From assembly GCA_963779685.1 (NCBI GenBank), contig CAVZZG010000001.1, positions 1,364,001 through 1,428,000 of the forward strand: a stretch of DNA of 64,000 nucleotides. The letters run 5' to 3'. Made by a program: the position numbers and the translations under genes. The stretch's first letter is position 1; each line of letters starts with the position of its first letter. The DNA comes from CAVZZG01 sp963779685 (GTDB lineage: Bacteria > Actinomycetota > Thermoleophilia > Gaiellales > F1-60-MAGs149). The notes beneath the pieces are model-generated. The model did no database searches, had not been told where the DNA came from, and worked only from the letters and a program-made list of their open reading frames with translations. Shown here piece after piece: positions 1 through 8,497 of the stretch.

Positions 1-84
1 TACGCCGACCAGAACGAACGGGACTACGAGACCCTCACCAAGGCCGTCAGCGACGGCCGCATCAAGGTCGAGGCGGGGGTCTGA
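1..84 (+). CDS. DUF2252 family protein, C-terminal end only
   Basis: The first 27 codons of the window form the tail of a gene that begins upstream and ends at TGA 82-84. The peptide starts YADQNERDYETL and then runs KAVSDGRI. DUF2252 proteins characteristically end in a similar Y-A-D-Q-x-E-R-D-Y/H stretch followed by a short basic helix, so I assign it to that family. DUF2252 proteins are uncharacterised and often annotated as kinase-like. Only the tail is visible, so the length and active site cannot be judged. Confidence 0.6.
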   Translation, partial: YADQNERDYETLTKAVSDGRIKVEAGV

Positions 85-135
85 CCAGGGGGCCGAGATA
101 GTCCCGGAAGCCGTGCGTCCGCGTTGGAGGTCGCC

Positions 136-1200
136 GTGAGTGAGAACGATCTGCAGGACAGCTCGGGCGCCGAGGGCCGGCCCGACCCGCGGGCGGCGGG
201 AGCCCGGAGCCGCAAGCTGAGCGGGGTGCCGCTGCTCATGGTGGCGCTCGGGGTCGTGCTCGTGGTGCAGGCGTTGTTCGTCACGTCCTACATCGGGGCG
301 CTCCACCACCCGAAGCCGCACGGAGTCGCCTTCGGTGTCGTGGGCACGTCCCCACTGCCGGTCGCCGTGGGCAAGCGGTTCTCGCTGAAGGTGACGCACT
401 ACGCGGACGAGGCGGCGGCGTTGAGGGCGATCGACCATCGGACGATCGACGGAGCCTTCGTCGCGGCGCCTTCGGGGGCGAGGCTGATCGTGGTTCCGGC
501 GGCGGGCGCGGCCGGTGCCGCGGCTCTCGGTAACGCCTTCACGGTTGCAGCGGCCGCTCTCAACAAGAAGCTCGTGATCGTTCCCTCCCACCCGCTGCCA
601 CCTGGCGATGCGAGTGGAGGGGTGTCGTTCTTCGTCGTGATGGCCCTCATCATCGGCGGCTACCTGTGCTCGACGATCGGCCTGACCTTCGGCGGACGCG
701 CGACGAGGCGCGGCCGCCTGGCAGCGCTCGCGATCGTCGCCGTCATCGGAGCGTTCTTCACGGACGTGCTCGCCGGGCCTCTGCTCGGCGCCGTCCCGAC
801 GTCGAAGTTCCTCGTGCTGTGGGCGCTGTTCATCCTGGTGATGACCGCGGTGGCATTCGCTACCGCGGCACTGCAGACGGTGCTCGGCGCGGCAGGCACG
901 CTGGTCGTGGTCATCGTGTTCGTCATCTTCGGGGCACCGGCTTCGGGAGGTACCGTCCCGGCGCCGTACCTGCCCGGCATCTGGCGGGTCCTCGGTCCGT
1001 ACCTGCCGGCCGGAGCGGGCACGACCGCAGTCCGGAACACGATCTACTTCGACGGCAACCGGATCGCCACCTCGCTGCTGGTGCTCGCGGCCTACCTCGT
1101 CGTCGGAGCGGCAGCCGTGATCCTGATCCGGCAACGACGGCCGCCGAGCCCGGAGGAGGGCGAGGCCGAGGCATCCGCCGCAGCGGTCGTCGTCGTGTAG
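136..1200 (+). CDS. ABC-2 / YhgE-Pip-like integral membrane protein
   Basis: The GTG at 136 is preferred over TTG 124 because GGAGG (126-130) sits 5 nt before it. The 354-residue protein has a disordered cytoplasmic N-terminus and a first membrane helix at about 31-52. A soluble loop of about 110 residues follows, then a block of five to six helices from about 162 to 333, and an acidic, Ala/Val-rich tail. One helix, a large exported loop and a C-terminal helix bundle is the layout of DUF3533/YhgE-Pip proteins of the ABC-2 permease superfamily. No ATPase is adjacent. Substrate and function cannot be deduced. Confidence 0.6.
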   Translation: MSENDLQDSSGAEGRPDPRAAGARSRKLSGVPLLMVALGVVLVVQALFVTSYIGALHHPKPHGVAFGVVGTSPLPVAVGKRFSLKVTHYADEAAALRAIDHRTIDGAFVAAPSGARLIVVPAAGAAGAAALGNAFTVAAAALNKKLVIVPSHPLPPGDASGGVSFFVVMALIIGGYLCSTIGLTFGGRATRRGRLAALAIVAVIGAFFTDVLAGPLLGAVPTSKFLVLWALFILVMTAVAFATAALQTVLGAAGTLVVVIVFVIFGAPASGGTVPAPYLPGIWRVLGPYLPAGAGTTAVRNTIYFDGNRIATSLLVLAAYLVVGAAAVILIRQRRPPSPEEGEAEASAAAVVVV

Positions 1201-1207
1201 ACGCCCG

Positions 1208-1966
1208 CTACCGGGGCGGAGAGGTCCAGGTCGGAGGAAGCCGGGCCATCCACGTCGCGCGCAGGGTCGAGGCGTCCGCCGGCTGGTGCGTGTACTCCTC
1301 GGTGATCGCCGTCACCGAGAAGCCCGCGGCCTGGAGTGAGGCCCGGACATCCGCCTCGGCGTGGAAGTACTGTCGGTGCTGCTCGCAGAAGGGGTCGCCG
1401 TCGCGGGATCGCGTGAACTCGACCGTGGTCTCGCAGGTGCGGGCCACGGGATCCACGACGTTGGTGATGATGAAGTCGTTCCCGGCCGATTGGCCCGCAA
1501 CGACGCCGTTGGAGATGGTCAGGGCCATCATCGCATCGGTGTGGAGGTCGAACACGAACCACCCGGCGGGCCGCAGCCGGTGGGCGACCGCAGTCATTGT
1601 CAGGCCCAGTTCGTCCGGTGTGAGGTAGTTGAGGCCGTCGAACGTGCAGACCACCGCGTCGAAGACACCTTCAAGCGTCAGGTCGGGCAGGGTCGTGCGG
1701 CTCAACACCGGCTCCGGGCCAACCCGCTTCCGAGCGAGGGCGAGCATCGCATCGGAGGCGTCGACGCCGACGATCGCATAGCCGCGCACGATGAGCTCGC
1801 TCGCCAGGATTCCGGTTCCGCAGCAGAGATCGAGGACCGACCGGACGCCCTGCGGGTCGGCACTCCAGACCTCATGCAGGAACGACGCCCAGCGGTCGTG
1901 GCAGGGGTCGATGACGACCTCGTCGTAGACCCCTGCCAGCCGCGTGTACGCCTCGACCTGTCTCAC
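1208..1966 (-). CDS. class I SAM-dependent methyltransferase
   Basis: A 252-residue protein starting at a GTG. The SAM-binding motif I, VLDLCCGTG, is at residues 44-52. It is followed by an acidic end-of-strand-2 motif (VGVDASDAM) and the motif-IV region DAVVCTFDGLNYL, typical of Methyltransf_25/11 Rossmann-fold enzymes. The CTFDGLNYL stretch resembles the small-molecule methyltransferases of the glycine/sarcosine type, but the substrate cannot be predicted. It converges with the ABC-2-like gene, with only 7 bp between the stops. The next two minus-strand genes are unrelated in function. Confidence 0.75.
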   Translation of the reverse strand: MRQVEAYTRLAGVYDEVVIDPCHDRWASFLHEVWSADPQGVRSVLDLCCGTGILASELIVRGYAIVGVDASDAMLALARKRVGPEPVLSRTTLPDLTLEGVFDAVVCTFDGLNYLTPDELGLTMTAVAHRLRPAGWFVFDLHTDAMMALTISNGVVAGQSAGNDFIITNVVDPVARTCETTVEFTRSRDGDPFCEQHRQYFHAEADVRASLQAAGFSVTAITEEYTHQPADASTLRATWMARLPPTWTSPPR

Positions 1967-1981
1967 AGGTCAGAGGATGCG

Positions 1982-2242
1982 TCAGATCCCGAGGATCTTG
2001 GCCTTGGCGGCCGCGAACTCCTCATCGGTGAGCACGCCCTGGGTGTGCAGCTGCGCCAGGTTCTGGAGCTGCGCGGTCGCATCGTCTTCGGCAGGCGGCG
2101 CCTCCTCGTACTGCGGTTCCGGAGCCGCCTCCGGCTGCTGCTGATCGTACTTCGCGGACTGGCGGCGCGCCACGCGCCCGGATACCGCGGTAGCGGTTCC
2201 CGCGACGACGGCGGTTCGGGCTGCCATGCGAAGAAGTCCCAT
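1982..2242 (-). CDS. SHOCT domain protein
   Basis: An 86-residue protein. The N-terminal half holds a short Ala/Val-rich hydrophobic stretch. A Gln/Glu/Pro-rich linker follows, and the last 30 residues form a SHOCT (short C-terminal) domain with the LxxLhxxGvLTdEEFxxxKxkiL pattern. SHOCT domains are thought to mediate oligomerisation or membrane association. The gene lies directly downstream of the DUF6325 gene on the same strand (31-bp gap), a pairing often seen in actinobacteria, so the two are probably cotranscribed. Confidence 0.8.
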   Translation of the reverse strand: MGLLRMAARTAVVAGTATAVSGRVARRQSAKYDQQQPEAAPEPQYEEAPPAEDDATAQLQNLAQLHTQGVLTDEEFAAAKAKILGI

Positions 2243-2272
2243 GTCGTACCTCTCGATCTCGAAGGGGAGGGG

Positions 2273-2683
2273 CTAACTTGCCTCGAGCGCTTCCACGACG
2301 TCCACCGGAATGCGGATGGAGTCGATCACGACGGCGTCCGCAGCCCGGAAGGCGTCGACCAGTCGGCCGGCCCAGAGGTGTTCGAACGCGATCAGCAGCG
2401 CCGAGCTGTTCGACTCGAGGTCGTCGCTGACCTCCTCGGCATCCTCGGGTCCGAGCGCGCCAGGACTCGAGACGTCGATGGCGAGGAAGGCGGCGCCGTC
2501 CTCACCGATGTCCGCGGCCTCGATGGTCGTCACGACGCCATCGCCATCCTTCATCACGAAGAGCAGGTCGAGCACGCGGATCGTGCCGTTCTCCACCTGC
2601 TCGAGGATCGCCGGAGCGATACGCCCGGTGAACTTGTTGCCGGGAAACCCGATGATGTAGACGTCGACCGGGCCAACCGCCAT
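2273..2683 (-). CDS. DUF6325 family protein
   Basis: A 136-residue protein. The ATG at 2683 is chosen because an AAGGAGA Shine-Dalgarno lies just upstream on the minus strand. Its opening MAVGPVDVYIIGFP and the pattern 'gxi.PaIleqVEnGtIRVLDLLFVmKD' place it in DUF6325/DUF1269-like proteins. These small alpha/beta proteins are often encoded beside SHOCT proteins, as here. The acidic centre (residues about 55-95) and hydrophobic C-terminal helix (ALLIAFEHLWAGRL) match the family. Function is unknown. A longer open frame continues upstream through the spacer and rnpB terminator and is not coding. Confidence 0.75.
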   Translation of the reverse strand: MAVGPVDVYIIGFPGNKFTGRIAPAILEQVENGTIRVLDLLFVMKDGDGVVTTIEAADIGEDGAAFLAIDVSSPGALGPEDAEEVSDDLESNSSALLIAFEHLWAGRLVDAFRAADAVVIDSIRIPVDVVEALEAS

Positions 2684-2773
2684 GATGTCTCCTTGTCGAG
2701 GGAACAACGCTCCGGCCGAGCGCGTACGAAGGCCCCGGCCGGCGAGCAAGCCTTCTCTCCAATGCGCGGCGCA

Positions 2774-2779
2774 AGTATA
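2774..2779 (-). promoter_or_regulatory. candidate -10 element for the DUF6325/SHOCT pair
   Basis: On the minus strand this reads TATACT, a good sigma-70-type -10 hexamer, 90 nt upstream of the DUF6325 start. The local sequence is less GC-rich than its surroundings. No convincing -35 is seen. Confidence 0.4.
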
Positions 2780-2848
2780 CGCAACACGAGATCGACGCCG
2801 CGTCAGAGAATCGCGGCCGGGATGGCCGCGCCCGCAACCCGCCACGTA

Positions 2849-2878
2849 GGAGAACCCCCGGGTTAGCGGGGGTTCTCC
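2849..2878 (-). terminator. rnpB terminator hairpin
   Basis: A perfect 12-bp stem (GGAGAACCCCCG at 2849-2860 with its complement at 2867-2878) closes on a 6-nt loop, immediately after the 3' end of the RNase P RNA. There is no U-tract, which is common for terminators in GC-rich actinobacteria. Confidence 0.75.
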
Positions 2879-2881
2879 GGT

Positions 2882-3215
<334 letters not shown>

Positions 3216-3220
3216 CCTGC

Positions 3221-3249
3221 AGTCTACGATCCCTGGATGCAACTTGCAG
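3221..3249 (-). promoter_or_regulatory. rnpB promoter
   Basis: On the minus strand CTGCAA (3249-3244) and TAGACT (3226-3221) are separated by exactly 17 bp. The -10 ends 6 nt before the first base of the P1 helix at 3214, so the predicted start agrees with the RNA 5' end deduced from structure. The promoter covers the start codon of the divergent SDR gene. Confidence 0.65.
3225..3236 (+). promoter_or_regulatory. -10 element for a leaderless SDR transcript
   Basis: TACGAT (3225-3230) is followed by 6 nt and then the ATG at 3237. There is no Shine-Dalgarno sequence. The hexamer overlaps the rnpB -10 on the opposite strand by the TA dinucleotide at 3225-3226. Confidence 0.55.
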
Positions 3250-3926
3250 GAGTCCACGCGCTCGTCACCGGAACCAGTCGCGGCATCGGACCGGCCATCG
3301 CCCAGGCGCTGGCCGCTGAGGGGGCGCTGGTGCTCTGCCATGCGCGGACCGAGACGGCCGCCCGCGCTGCGGCCGAGGTCGTGGATGGCACGCCGATCTG
3401 GGGCGACCTGTCGCGACCGGAGGAGATCGTCGACATTGCCTCGCAGGTGCGGTCGGCGACGGGCGATCTCGGCGTGCTGGTGCACAACGCGGGCATCCTG
3501 CGCCGGGGGTCGATCGACGACGTCAGCCGGGCCGATATCGAGGACGTGCTGGCCGTCAACGTCTACGCACCGGTGTTCCTGACCCAGGCCCTGCTGGCAC
3601 CGCTCCGGGCCGGCGGCCGGGCGCGCATCGTGGTCGTCTCCTCGACCATGGGCCAGCTCTCGGGCGGCATGAGCGGCGGTTCCCTGCCCTACCGGCTCTC
3701 GAAGACCGCGGTCAACGCGTTCGTGGCCAATACCGCGGCCGAGTTGCAGCGCGACGGCATCCTCGTCAACACCATGCATCCGGGCTGGGTGCACACGGAC
3801 ATGGGAGGCGCCGGGGCCTCGGTTGCGCCGGAGACCGCCGCCCGGACGGCGCTGATGCTCGCCACGCTGCCCGACGACGGCCCAACCGGCCGCTTCTTCC
3901 GGGACGGCCGCGAGATCGACTGGTAA
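3237..3926 (+). CDS. short-chain dehydrogenase/reductase
   Basis: A 229-residue classical SDR that should act on a carbonyl or alcohol with NAD(P)(H). The cofactor motif TGTSRGIG is at residues 11-18. HNAG follows strand 4, the catalytic serine is Ser135 or Ser136, and Tyr152/Lys156 form the YxxxK pair. The start is the ATG at 3237, because upstream sequence belongs to rnpB and a -10 hexamer lies 6 nt before this codon. The 'NTMHPGWVHTDMGG' region is typical of SDRs annotated as 3-oxoacyl-ACP reductase-like, but the substrate is unknown. It precedes the kinase gene by 51 bp, which has its own -10. Confidence 0.88.
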   Translation: MQLAGVHALVTGTSRGIGPAIAQALAAEGALVLCHARTETAARAAAEVVDGTPIWGDLSRPEEIVDIASQVRSATGDLGVLVHNAGILRRGSIDDVSRADIEDVLAVNVYAPVFLTQALLAPLRAGGRARIVVVSSTMGQLSGGMSGGSLPYRLSKTAVNAFVANTAAELQRDGILVNTMHPGWVHTDMGGAGASVAPETAARTALMLATLPDDGPTGRFFRDGREIDW

Positions 3927-3965
3927 GCGGCCGTCGGCGGCCTCGGCGAGCCGCGTGACGACCAG

Positions 3966-3977
3966 TACGATGCGCGC
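3966..3977 (+). promoter_or_regulatory. -10 element for a leaderless kinase transcript
   Basis: TACGAT (3966-3971), then 6 nt, then ATG 3978. No Shine-Dalgarno sequence is visible. The spacing matches several other genes in the window. Confidence 0.5.
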
Positions 3978-6900
3978 ATGGACGGGGAGGTGACGGCCGG
4001 CTCGCGGGTGGGCGGCTACCGGATCGAGCGGCTGCTCGGCCGCGGCGGGATGGGGTCGGTCTTCCTCGCCGTCGACGAGGCGCTCGAACGGCGTGTCGCG
4101 CTGAAGTTGCTCGACCCGGCCCTGGCCCGTGACGAGCGGTTCACGCGCCGGTTCCTGCTCGAGTCCAAGCTCGCGGCGCGGCTCGACCACCCGGCGATCG
4201 TGCCGGTGTTCGCGGCGGGCGAGACCGAGGGCCGCCTGTTCATCGCGATGCGCTACGTGCCAGGTGGCACGCTCGAGGACCGGATCGAGACCCGGGGGAG
4301 ACTCGACGGTGGGGAGGCGACGGCGCTGCTCGCCATGGTCGCCTCGGCGCTCGACGTCGCGCACGACGAGGGGCTCGTGCACCGCGACGTCAAGCCGGGC
4401 AACATCCTGGTCGAGGGCGACCGGGCGCTGTTGTGCGACTTCGGGCTGGCGCGCGGCGCGGCGTCGATCGACTCCCTCAGCCGCGAACACGGTCTCACCG
4501 GCACGCTCGCCTACGTCGCGCCCGAGCAGATCGAGGGCGACACGGTCACGGGCCGCGCCGACCAGTACGCCCTCGCCTGCGTCTTGTTCGAGGCGCTCAC
4601 GGGACGGACGCCATTCCTCCGCGACACCGAGATCGCGGCCATCTACGCCCACCTCTCCGACCCGCCGCCGAGCGCCGTCGAGCAGCGCGCCGACCTGCCG
4701 TGGGCCATCGACGGCGTGCTCGCCCGAGCGCTCGCGAAGGACCCCGCAGAGCGGTACGCCACCTGCGGCGAGTTCATCGCCCAGGCGCGCGCCGCCCTCA
4801 CGGAGGCGCCCCTGGCGATATCGGCCGCATCGTCGTCCGAGGCGCCGGTGCGCGCGCCGCGGGCGTTCGTCGCGGCCGGCGTGCGCGGGTACGAGGCGTA
4901 CACCGAGCGGCACGGCGGCGAGGCGGCCGCCGAGCTCGTGAAGCGCTTCGCGAACGTCGTGGCCAACATCACCGCGCGCCATCATGGACTCGTCGTCGAC
5001 GCCCGGGGCGGCGAGGCGACGATGGTGTTCGACACGGCCGCCGACGCGCTGCGCGCTGCGCTCGCGCTGCAGGGAGCCGGTGCGGACCTCGCTCTGGGCG
5101 ACGGGCTCGCGATCGGCGTCGATGCCGGCGAGGCCGTGGCGAGCGACGGCGCCTTCCTCGGCGATGCGATCAATCGCGCGGCGGCGCTCTGCGCGGCGGC
5201 ATCGGCGGGCCAGACGCTGACGACCGCGAGCGTCCAGCATGCCGTCGGTCATCTCGACGGCGTCTCCCTCCACGACCTCGGCACGCGCCGCGTGAAGGGC
5301 GTCACGGAGCCCGTTGCCATCCGGCTGGTGACGACGCCCGAGGCGGCCGCGCCACGACGCCCGCGCTCGAAGCGGGCCCCGCTCACGGTCGCCGGCGCAC
5401 TGCTCGTGGCGCTGGTCGTGGCCGGCGGGTTCCTCCTGCTGCGCGGCGGCGGGCACGCCGAGGGCGGCTCTGCCGCCGTCACAACGGCGAACGCGGCGAC
5501 CGGGGCGCCGCCGTCGAGCATCACCTGGTACGACCCGGCCAGCCTTCGGAAGACCCGGACGACGCGCCTGCCCGCGCCGGCAGCGTTCGGCACGTTCGGC
5601 GGGCAGTACCTCTGGCTCCCCGATAGCGTGGACGGCACCACGGTGACCCGGGTCGACCGGACGACCGGCGAGTCGCGCGCCATCGCGACGCCCGGCCGGG
5701 CCGGGCCGATCCTGGCCGGTTCCGACGGGCTCTGGTGGGGCAGCGCCGACGGGCCCAAGGTCGCGTTGATCGACGCCGCGACCGGCGTGGTGGCGAAGCG
5801 CGCGACCCTCCCGACGAAGTCCCTGGGGTTCTACCCTGGTCCCGGTCACACCGGTATCGGCTCGATCGCCCTCGATGATCGCGCGGCGTACGTGGCCTAC
5901 GGCCAGCCCGGCGTGGTGGCTCGCCTCGACCGGCAGACCCTGAAGGTAGAGAAGGTCTTCACGCAGCAGTGGGGGGCGTCGCACTGCTGCGAGGTGCTCG
6001 TCGTCGTCGATGGCGGAGCGCTCTGGGTGATCGATCGCTGGGCCGGCGGGTTCGAGCGGATCGACAAGCGGACGGGTGCCGTGCTCGCGCAGGGCGAGCT
6101 CCACGGTGGCTGGGTGGAGGACGCAACGGTTGCCGGCGACTACCTGTGGGTGCCGATCGAGAACGACCGCGGCGCGTGGAAGGTCGACCGGGACGGCAAG
6201 GTCGTCGGGCTCGTCCCGACCGGGGGCCTGCCGTGGGCGATCAGTGCCGGCGCCGGCGCCGTCTGGGTCACCAACAAGAACGACGAGACGGTGACGCGGA
6301 TCGATCCGGTCAGCGGGGACGTCCGCCAGCTGAAGGTCGGCAACTCGCCCAACTGGGCGGGGATCGACCCGGATGGGAAGCTGCTCGTGCTGACCGACCA
6401 GCCGGTCGCCGATCCGCTCGCCGGACTGACCGGCAAACGCGTCGTGCGACTGCTCGTGACCGGCGACCCGACGTTGCCGCCCGACCCGGCCACCGCCTTC
6501 GGTACCAACACCACGGTCGGCTGGGCCGTGCAGAAGGCGGTCGGGCTGAACCTCACGCGGATCGCAGACGACCCGAACCCGCACGTGGTGGTCGATGGGG
6601 CGAAGTCGTATGCCGTCTCCCCCGACGGACTGACCTACACCTTCACGATCCGCAGCGGCCTGCGGTTCTCGCCGCCCTCCGGAAAGCCGATCACCGCCGA
6701 GACGTTCCGGGCCGGTATCGAGCGCTCGATGAATGCCGGATTCCAGACCGATACCGAGCAGTCGGCGTTCAACTACCTGCAGGAGGTCGACGGCGCCCAG
6801 GCGTTTCATGACGGGAAGGCCGACCACGTCGCCGGGCTGTCCGCATCGGGTGACACGCTCACGATCCGGCTCACCCGGCCGGATGGCGCGCTGCCGGCCA

Positions 6901-7961
6901 TCCTCAGCCAGATCATGTACCAGGCGGTGCCGGACGGCACGGTCGTCGTCCCCAACGGCCTCCAGGGTTTCCTGCCCTCGGGCGGTCCGTACTACGTCGC
7001 CCGGTACGCGTTCGACCGCTACCTCGTGCTACGGCCGAACCCGAACTACCACGGCGACCGCAAGACGGCGCTGGACGCGATCGTGCTCGACATGGCCTGG
7101 TCGGAGGACCTGGGCGTCGCCCAGGTGATCGCCGGCAAGGCCGACGCATTCGCCTCGCCCGATCAACTCCTGAACCCCGGCCGGTCGATCGCCACGACCT
7201 ACGCGGCGCCGGCGCCCGGCAAGCCGCGGTGGCTGTTCGGAGCCGGCGCGGCGATGAGCTTCCTGCAGTTCAACACCACGCGGCCCGCATTTCGCGACCC
7301 CCGCGTGCGACTGGCCGTCAGCAAGGCGCTCGACCGGGCCGCCTGGGCGAAGGTCTCGGGCGGCGCCCCGTTCGACTCGATCTTGATCCCCGGCTCGCCC
7401 GGGTACCGCTCGCATCCGATCCCCGGCCCCGACCGGTCGGAGATCACGCGGCTGCTGGCCGGCCGCCACCCGCAGATCTCGTTCTACCACGATCCCGGGG
7501 CGCACCCCGCCAATGTCGGCGAGACCGTCCGCCAGCTCGAGCAGATGGGGTTCCGCGTCCATGAGAAGGGCGTCGCCACGCCGACGCTCGACGCACGTCA
7601 GACGGCTGACCGGCCAGGCGAGCCGTGGGACATCAGGCTCGACCACTGGTCGCTCGACTTCCCTGACATCGGGCTCACCGTCAACGATCTCGTGCTTCCC
7701 GAGGAGCAGCCCTTCCGGTGGGGTATGCCACGGGCCTTCCGCAACGCGGAGTGGAACGACCTCGTGCGGCGGGCGACCAGGCTGACCGGCGAGGAGCGGG
7801 ACCGCACCTACGAGGGCCTCGCCACGCGACTGCTCGCCGAGCAGGCGCCGATCGCGGTGCTCGCCAGCGGGCCGGAGCCGATCTTCGCCGGCCCCCGCCT
7901 GGGCTGCATCGTGCCGGTGCGCGACTGGGTCGACCTCGAGCAGCTCTGCCTGAACCGGTGA
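3978..7961 (+). CDS. Ser/Thr kinase - cyclase-like - TM - beta-propeller - family-5 solute-binding fusion
   Basis: A 1,327-residue transmembrane receptor-like protein. Residues about 14-275 are a PknB-type kinase with all key elements: GRGGMG loop (21-26), VALK with Lys43, HRDVKPGN (135-142) and DFG (154-156). Residues about 293-455 resemble the class III nucleotidyl cyclase fold. However, the first metal Asp region reads FVAAGVRGY and the second reads GGEAT, so both acidic sites are lost and cyclase activity is unlikely. A membrane helix is at about 468-488. Outside the membrane are a propeller of YncE/NHL-like repeats (about 515-835, with repeated 'GxxLW...VDRxTG') and a C-terminal SBP_bac_5 oligopeptide-binding-type domain (about 845-1320). 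I infer that ligand binding outside controls kinase activity inside. No permease is linked. Confidence 0.88.
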   Translation: MDGEVTAGSRVGGYRIERLLGRGGMGSVFLAVDEALERRVALKLLDPALARDERFTRRFLLESKLAARLDHPAIVPVFAAGETEGRLFIAMRYVPGGTLEDRIETRGRLDGGEATALLAMVASALDVAHDEGLVHRDVKPGNILVEGDRALLCDFGLARGAASIDSLSREHGLTGTLAYVAPEQIEGDTVTGRADQYALACVLFEALTGRTPFLRDTEIAAIYAHLSDPPPSAVEQRADLPWAIDGVLARALAKDPAERYATCGEFIAQARAALTEAPLAISAASSSEAPVRAPRAFVAAGVRGYEAYTERHGGEAAAELVKRFANVVANITARHHGLVVDARGGEATMVFDTAADALRAALALQGAGADLALGDGLAIGVDAGEAVASDGAFLGDAINRAAALCAAASAGQTLTTASVQHAVGHLDGVSLHDLGTRRVKGVTEPVAIRLVTTPEAAAPRRPRSKRAPLTVAGALLVALVVAGGFLLLRGGGHAEGGSAAVTTANAATGAPPSSITWYDPASLRKTRTTRLPAPAAFGTFGGQYLWLPDSVDGTTVTRVDRTTGESRAIATPGRAGPILAGSDGLWWGSADGPKVALIDAATGVVAKRATLPTKSLGFYPGPGHTGIGSIALDDRAAYVAYGQPGVVARLDRQTLKVEKVFTQQWGASHCCEVLVVVDGGALWVIDRWAGGFERIDKRTGAVLAQGELHGGWVEDATVAGDYLWVPIENDRGAWKVDRDGKVVGLVPTGGLPWAISAGAGAVWVTNKNDETVTRIDPVSGDVRQLKVGNSPNWAGIDPDGKLLVLTDQPVADPLAGLTGKRVVRLLVTGDPTLPPDPATAFGTNTTVGWAVQKAVGLNLTRIADDPNPHVVVDGAKSYAVSPDGLTYTFTIRSGLRFSPPSGKPITAETFRAGIERSMNAGFQTDTEQSAFNYLQEVDGAQAFHDGKADHVAGLSASGDTLTIRLTRPDGALPAILSQIMYQAVPDGTVVVPNGLQGFLPSGGPYYVARYAFDRYLVLRPNPNYHGDRKTALDAIVLDMAWSEDLGVAQVIAGKADAFASPDQLLNPGRSIATTYAAPAPGKPRWLFGAGAAMSFLQFNTTRPAFRDPRVRLAVSKALDRAAWAKVSGGAPFDSILIPGSPGYRSHPIPGPDRSEITRLLAGRHPQISFYHDPGAHPANVGETVRQLEQMGFRVHEKGVATPTLDARQTADRPGEPWDIRLDHWSLDFPDIGLTVNDLVLPEEQPFRWGMPRAFRNAEWNDLVRRATRLTGEERDRTYEGLATRLLAEQAPIAVLASGPEPIFAGPRLGCIVPVRDWVDLEQLCLNR

Positions 7962-8012
7962 ACCGCCCGGGGGCGGCCCGCTGGGGGAGCGGGCCGCCGC
8001 CGGCGGGCGGTT
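7961..8012 (+). terminator. nested hairpin after the kinase fusion gene
   Basis: Two nested perfect stems follow the stop codon directly. The outer pair is AACCGCCCG (7961-7969) with CGGGCGGTT (8004-8012). The inner pair is GGCGGCCCGCT (7972-7982) with AGCGGGCCGCC (7988-7998). There is no T-tract. It probably acts as the transcript end. Confidence 0.65.
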
Positions 8013-8060
8013 CGGGGGAGGAGCGATGAGAGGGGGCGCGCGATGAGAGGGGAAGATCTC

Positions 8061-8097
8061 GCCGCGGCGGCGCCCGGAGGAGGGGCGCCGCCGCGGC
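8061..8097. repeat. 15-bp perfect GC hairpin in a 536-bp gene-free stretch
   Basis: GCCGCGGCGGCGCCC (8061-8075) is perfectly complementary to 8083-8097 across a 7-nt loop. It lies 49 bp after the kinase terminator, between no other recognisable genes. It could be a second terminator or a structured RNA element. Around it (8013-8430) I see no convincing gene. A short frame at 8200-8451 with three cysteines near its start lacks a ribosome site and family resemblance. Confidence 0.55.
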
Positions 8098-8430
8098 GGC
8101 ATGCCCCCCGCTTGAGGTGGACGCCGGGGAAGGAGGGCCCGGCATCGTCCGAGGAGAGCTCGGCGGGAGGCGGTTGACGGCGGGCGCTCCGGGCCGGCCA
8201 TGGATGCGTCGCACGAATGCGCGCATCACGCGGCCCGGAGCGGCTCCACCGTGCGCCCCGAGGAATGCGACTGCGTCTGTGGGAAGTGGGAACTACCCGA
8301 CGGTGACGCGGCCGGCCCTCGTGGGCGCCGCGGCTTGGCGATCTGGGCCAGTCGTCGGGTTGCACTTCATATTGCGGAGTTTGCAGTAGATTCGGTGCGG
8401 TGGCGATCACCCTACCGGGGGAACCGGACG

Positions 8431-8448
8431 CGGTCCGTGACCGGACCG
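8431..8448. promoter_or_regulatory. inverted repeat upstream of the PRC-like gene
   Basis: CGGTCCG (8431-8437) and CGGACCG (8442-8448) form a perfect 7-bp inverted repeat with a TGAC centre, 37 bp before the -10 hexamer TACGGT (8485-8490). It could be an operator or a small hairpin. Confidence 0.3.
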
Positions 8449-8484
8449 TGACGTCCGTGTGATCGACGCGCGACAGGGCCCGGG

Positions 8485-8497
8485 TACGGTCCCGCCC
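8485..8497 (+). promoter_or_regulatory. -10 element for a leaderless transcript
   Basis: TACGGT (8485-8490), then 7 nt, then ATG 8498. No Shine-Dalgarno sequence is present. This also supports choosing ATG 8498 over the in-frame GTG at 8459. Confidence 0.5.

Noticed and set aside
4854..5340. Active adenylate or guanylate cyclase domain in the kinase fusion.
   Set aside because: Both metal-binding acidic positions are missing (FVAAGVRGY and GGEAT), so only the fold is claimed.
8200..8451. Small Cys-containing gene in the gap after the kinase fusion.
   Set aside because: No ribosome site, no family resemblance, and it overlaps the palindrome upstream of the next gene.
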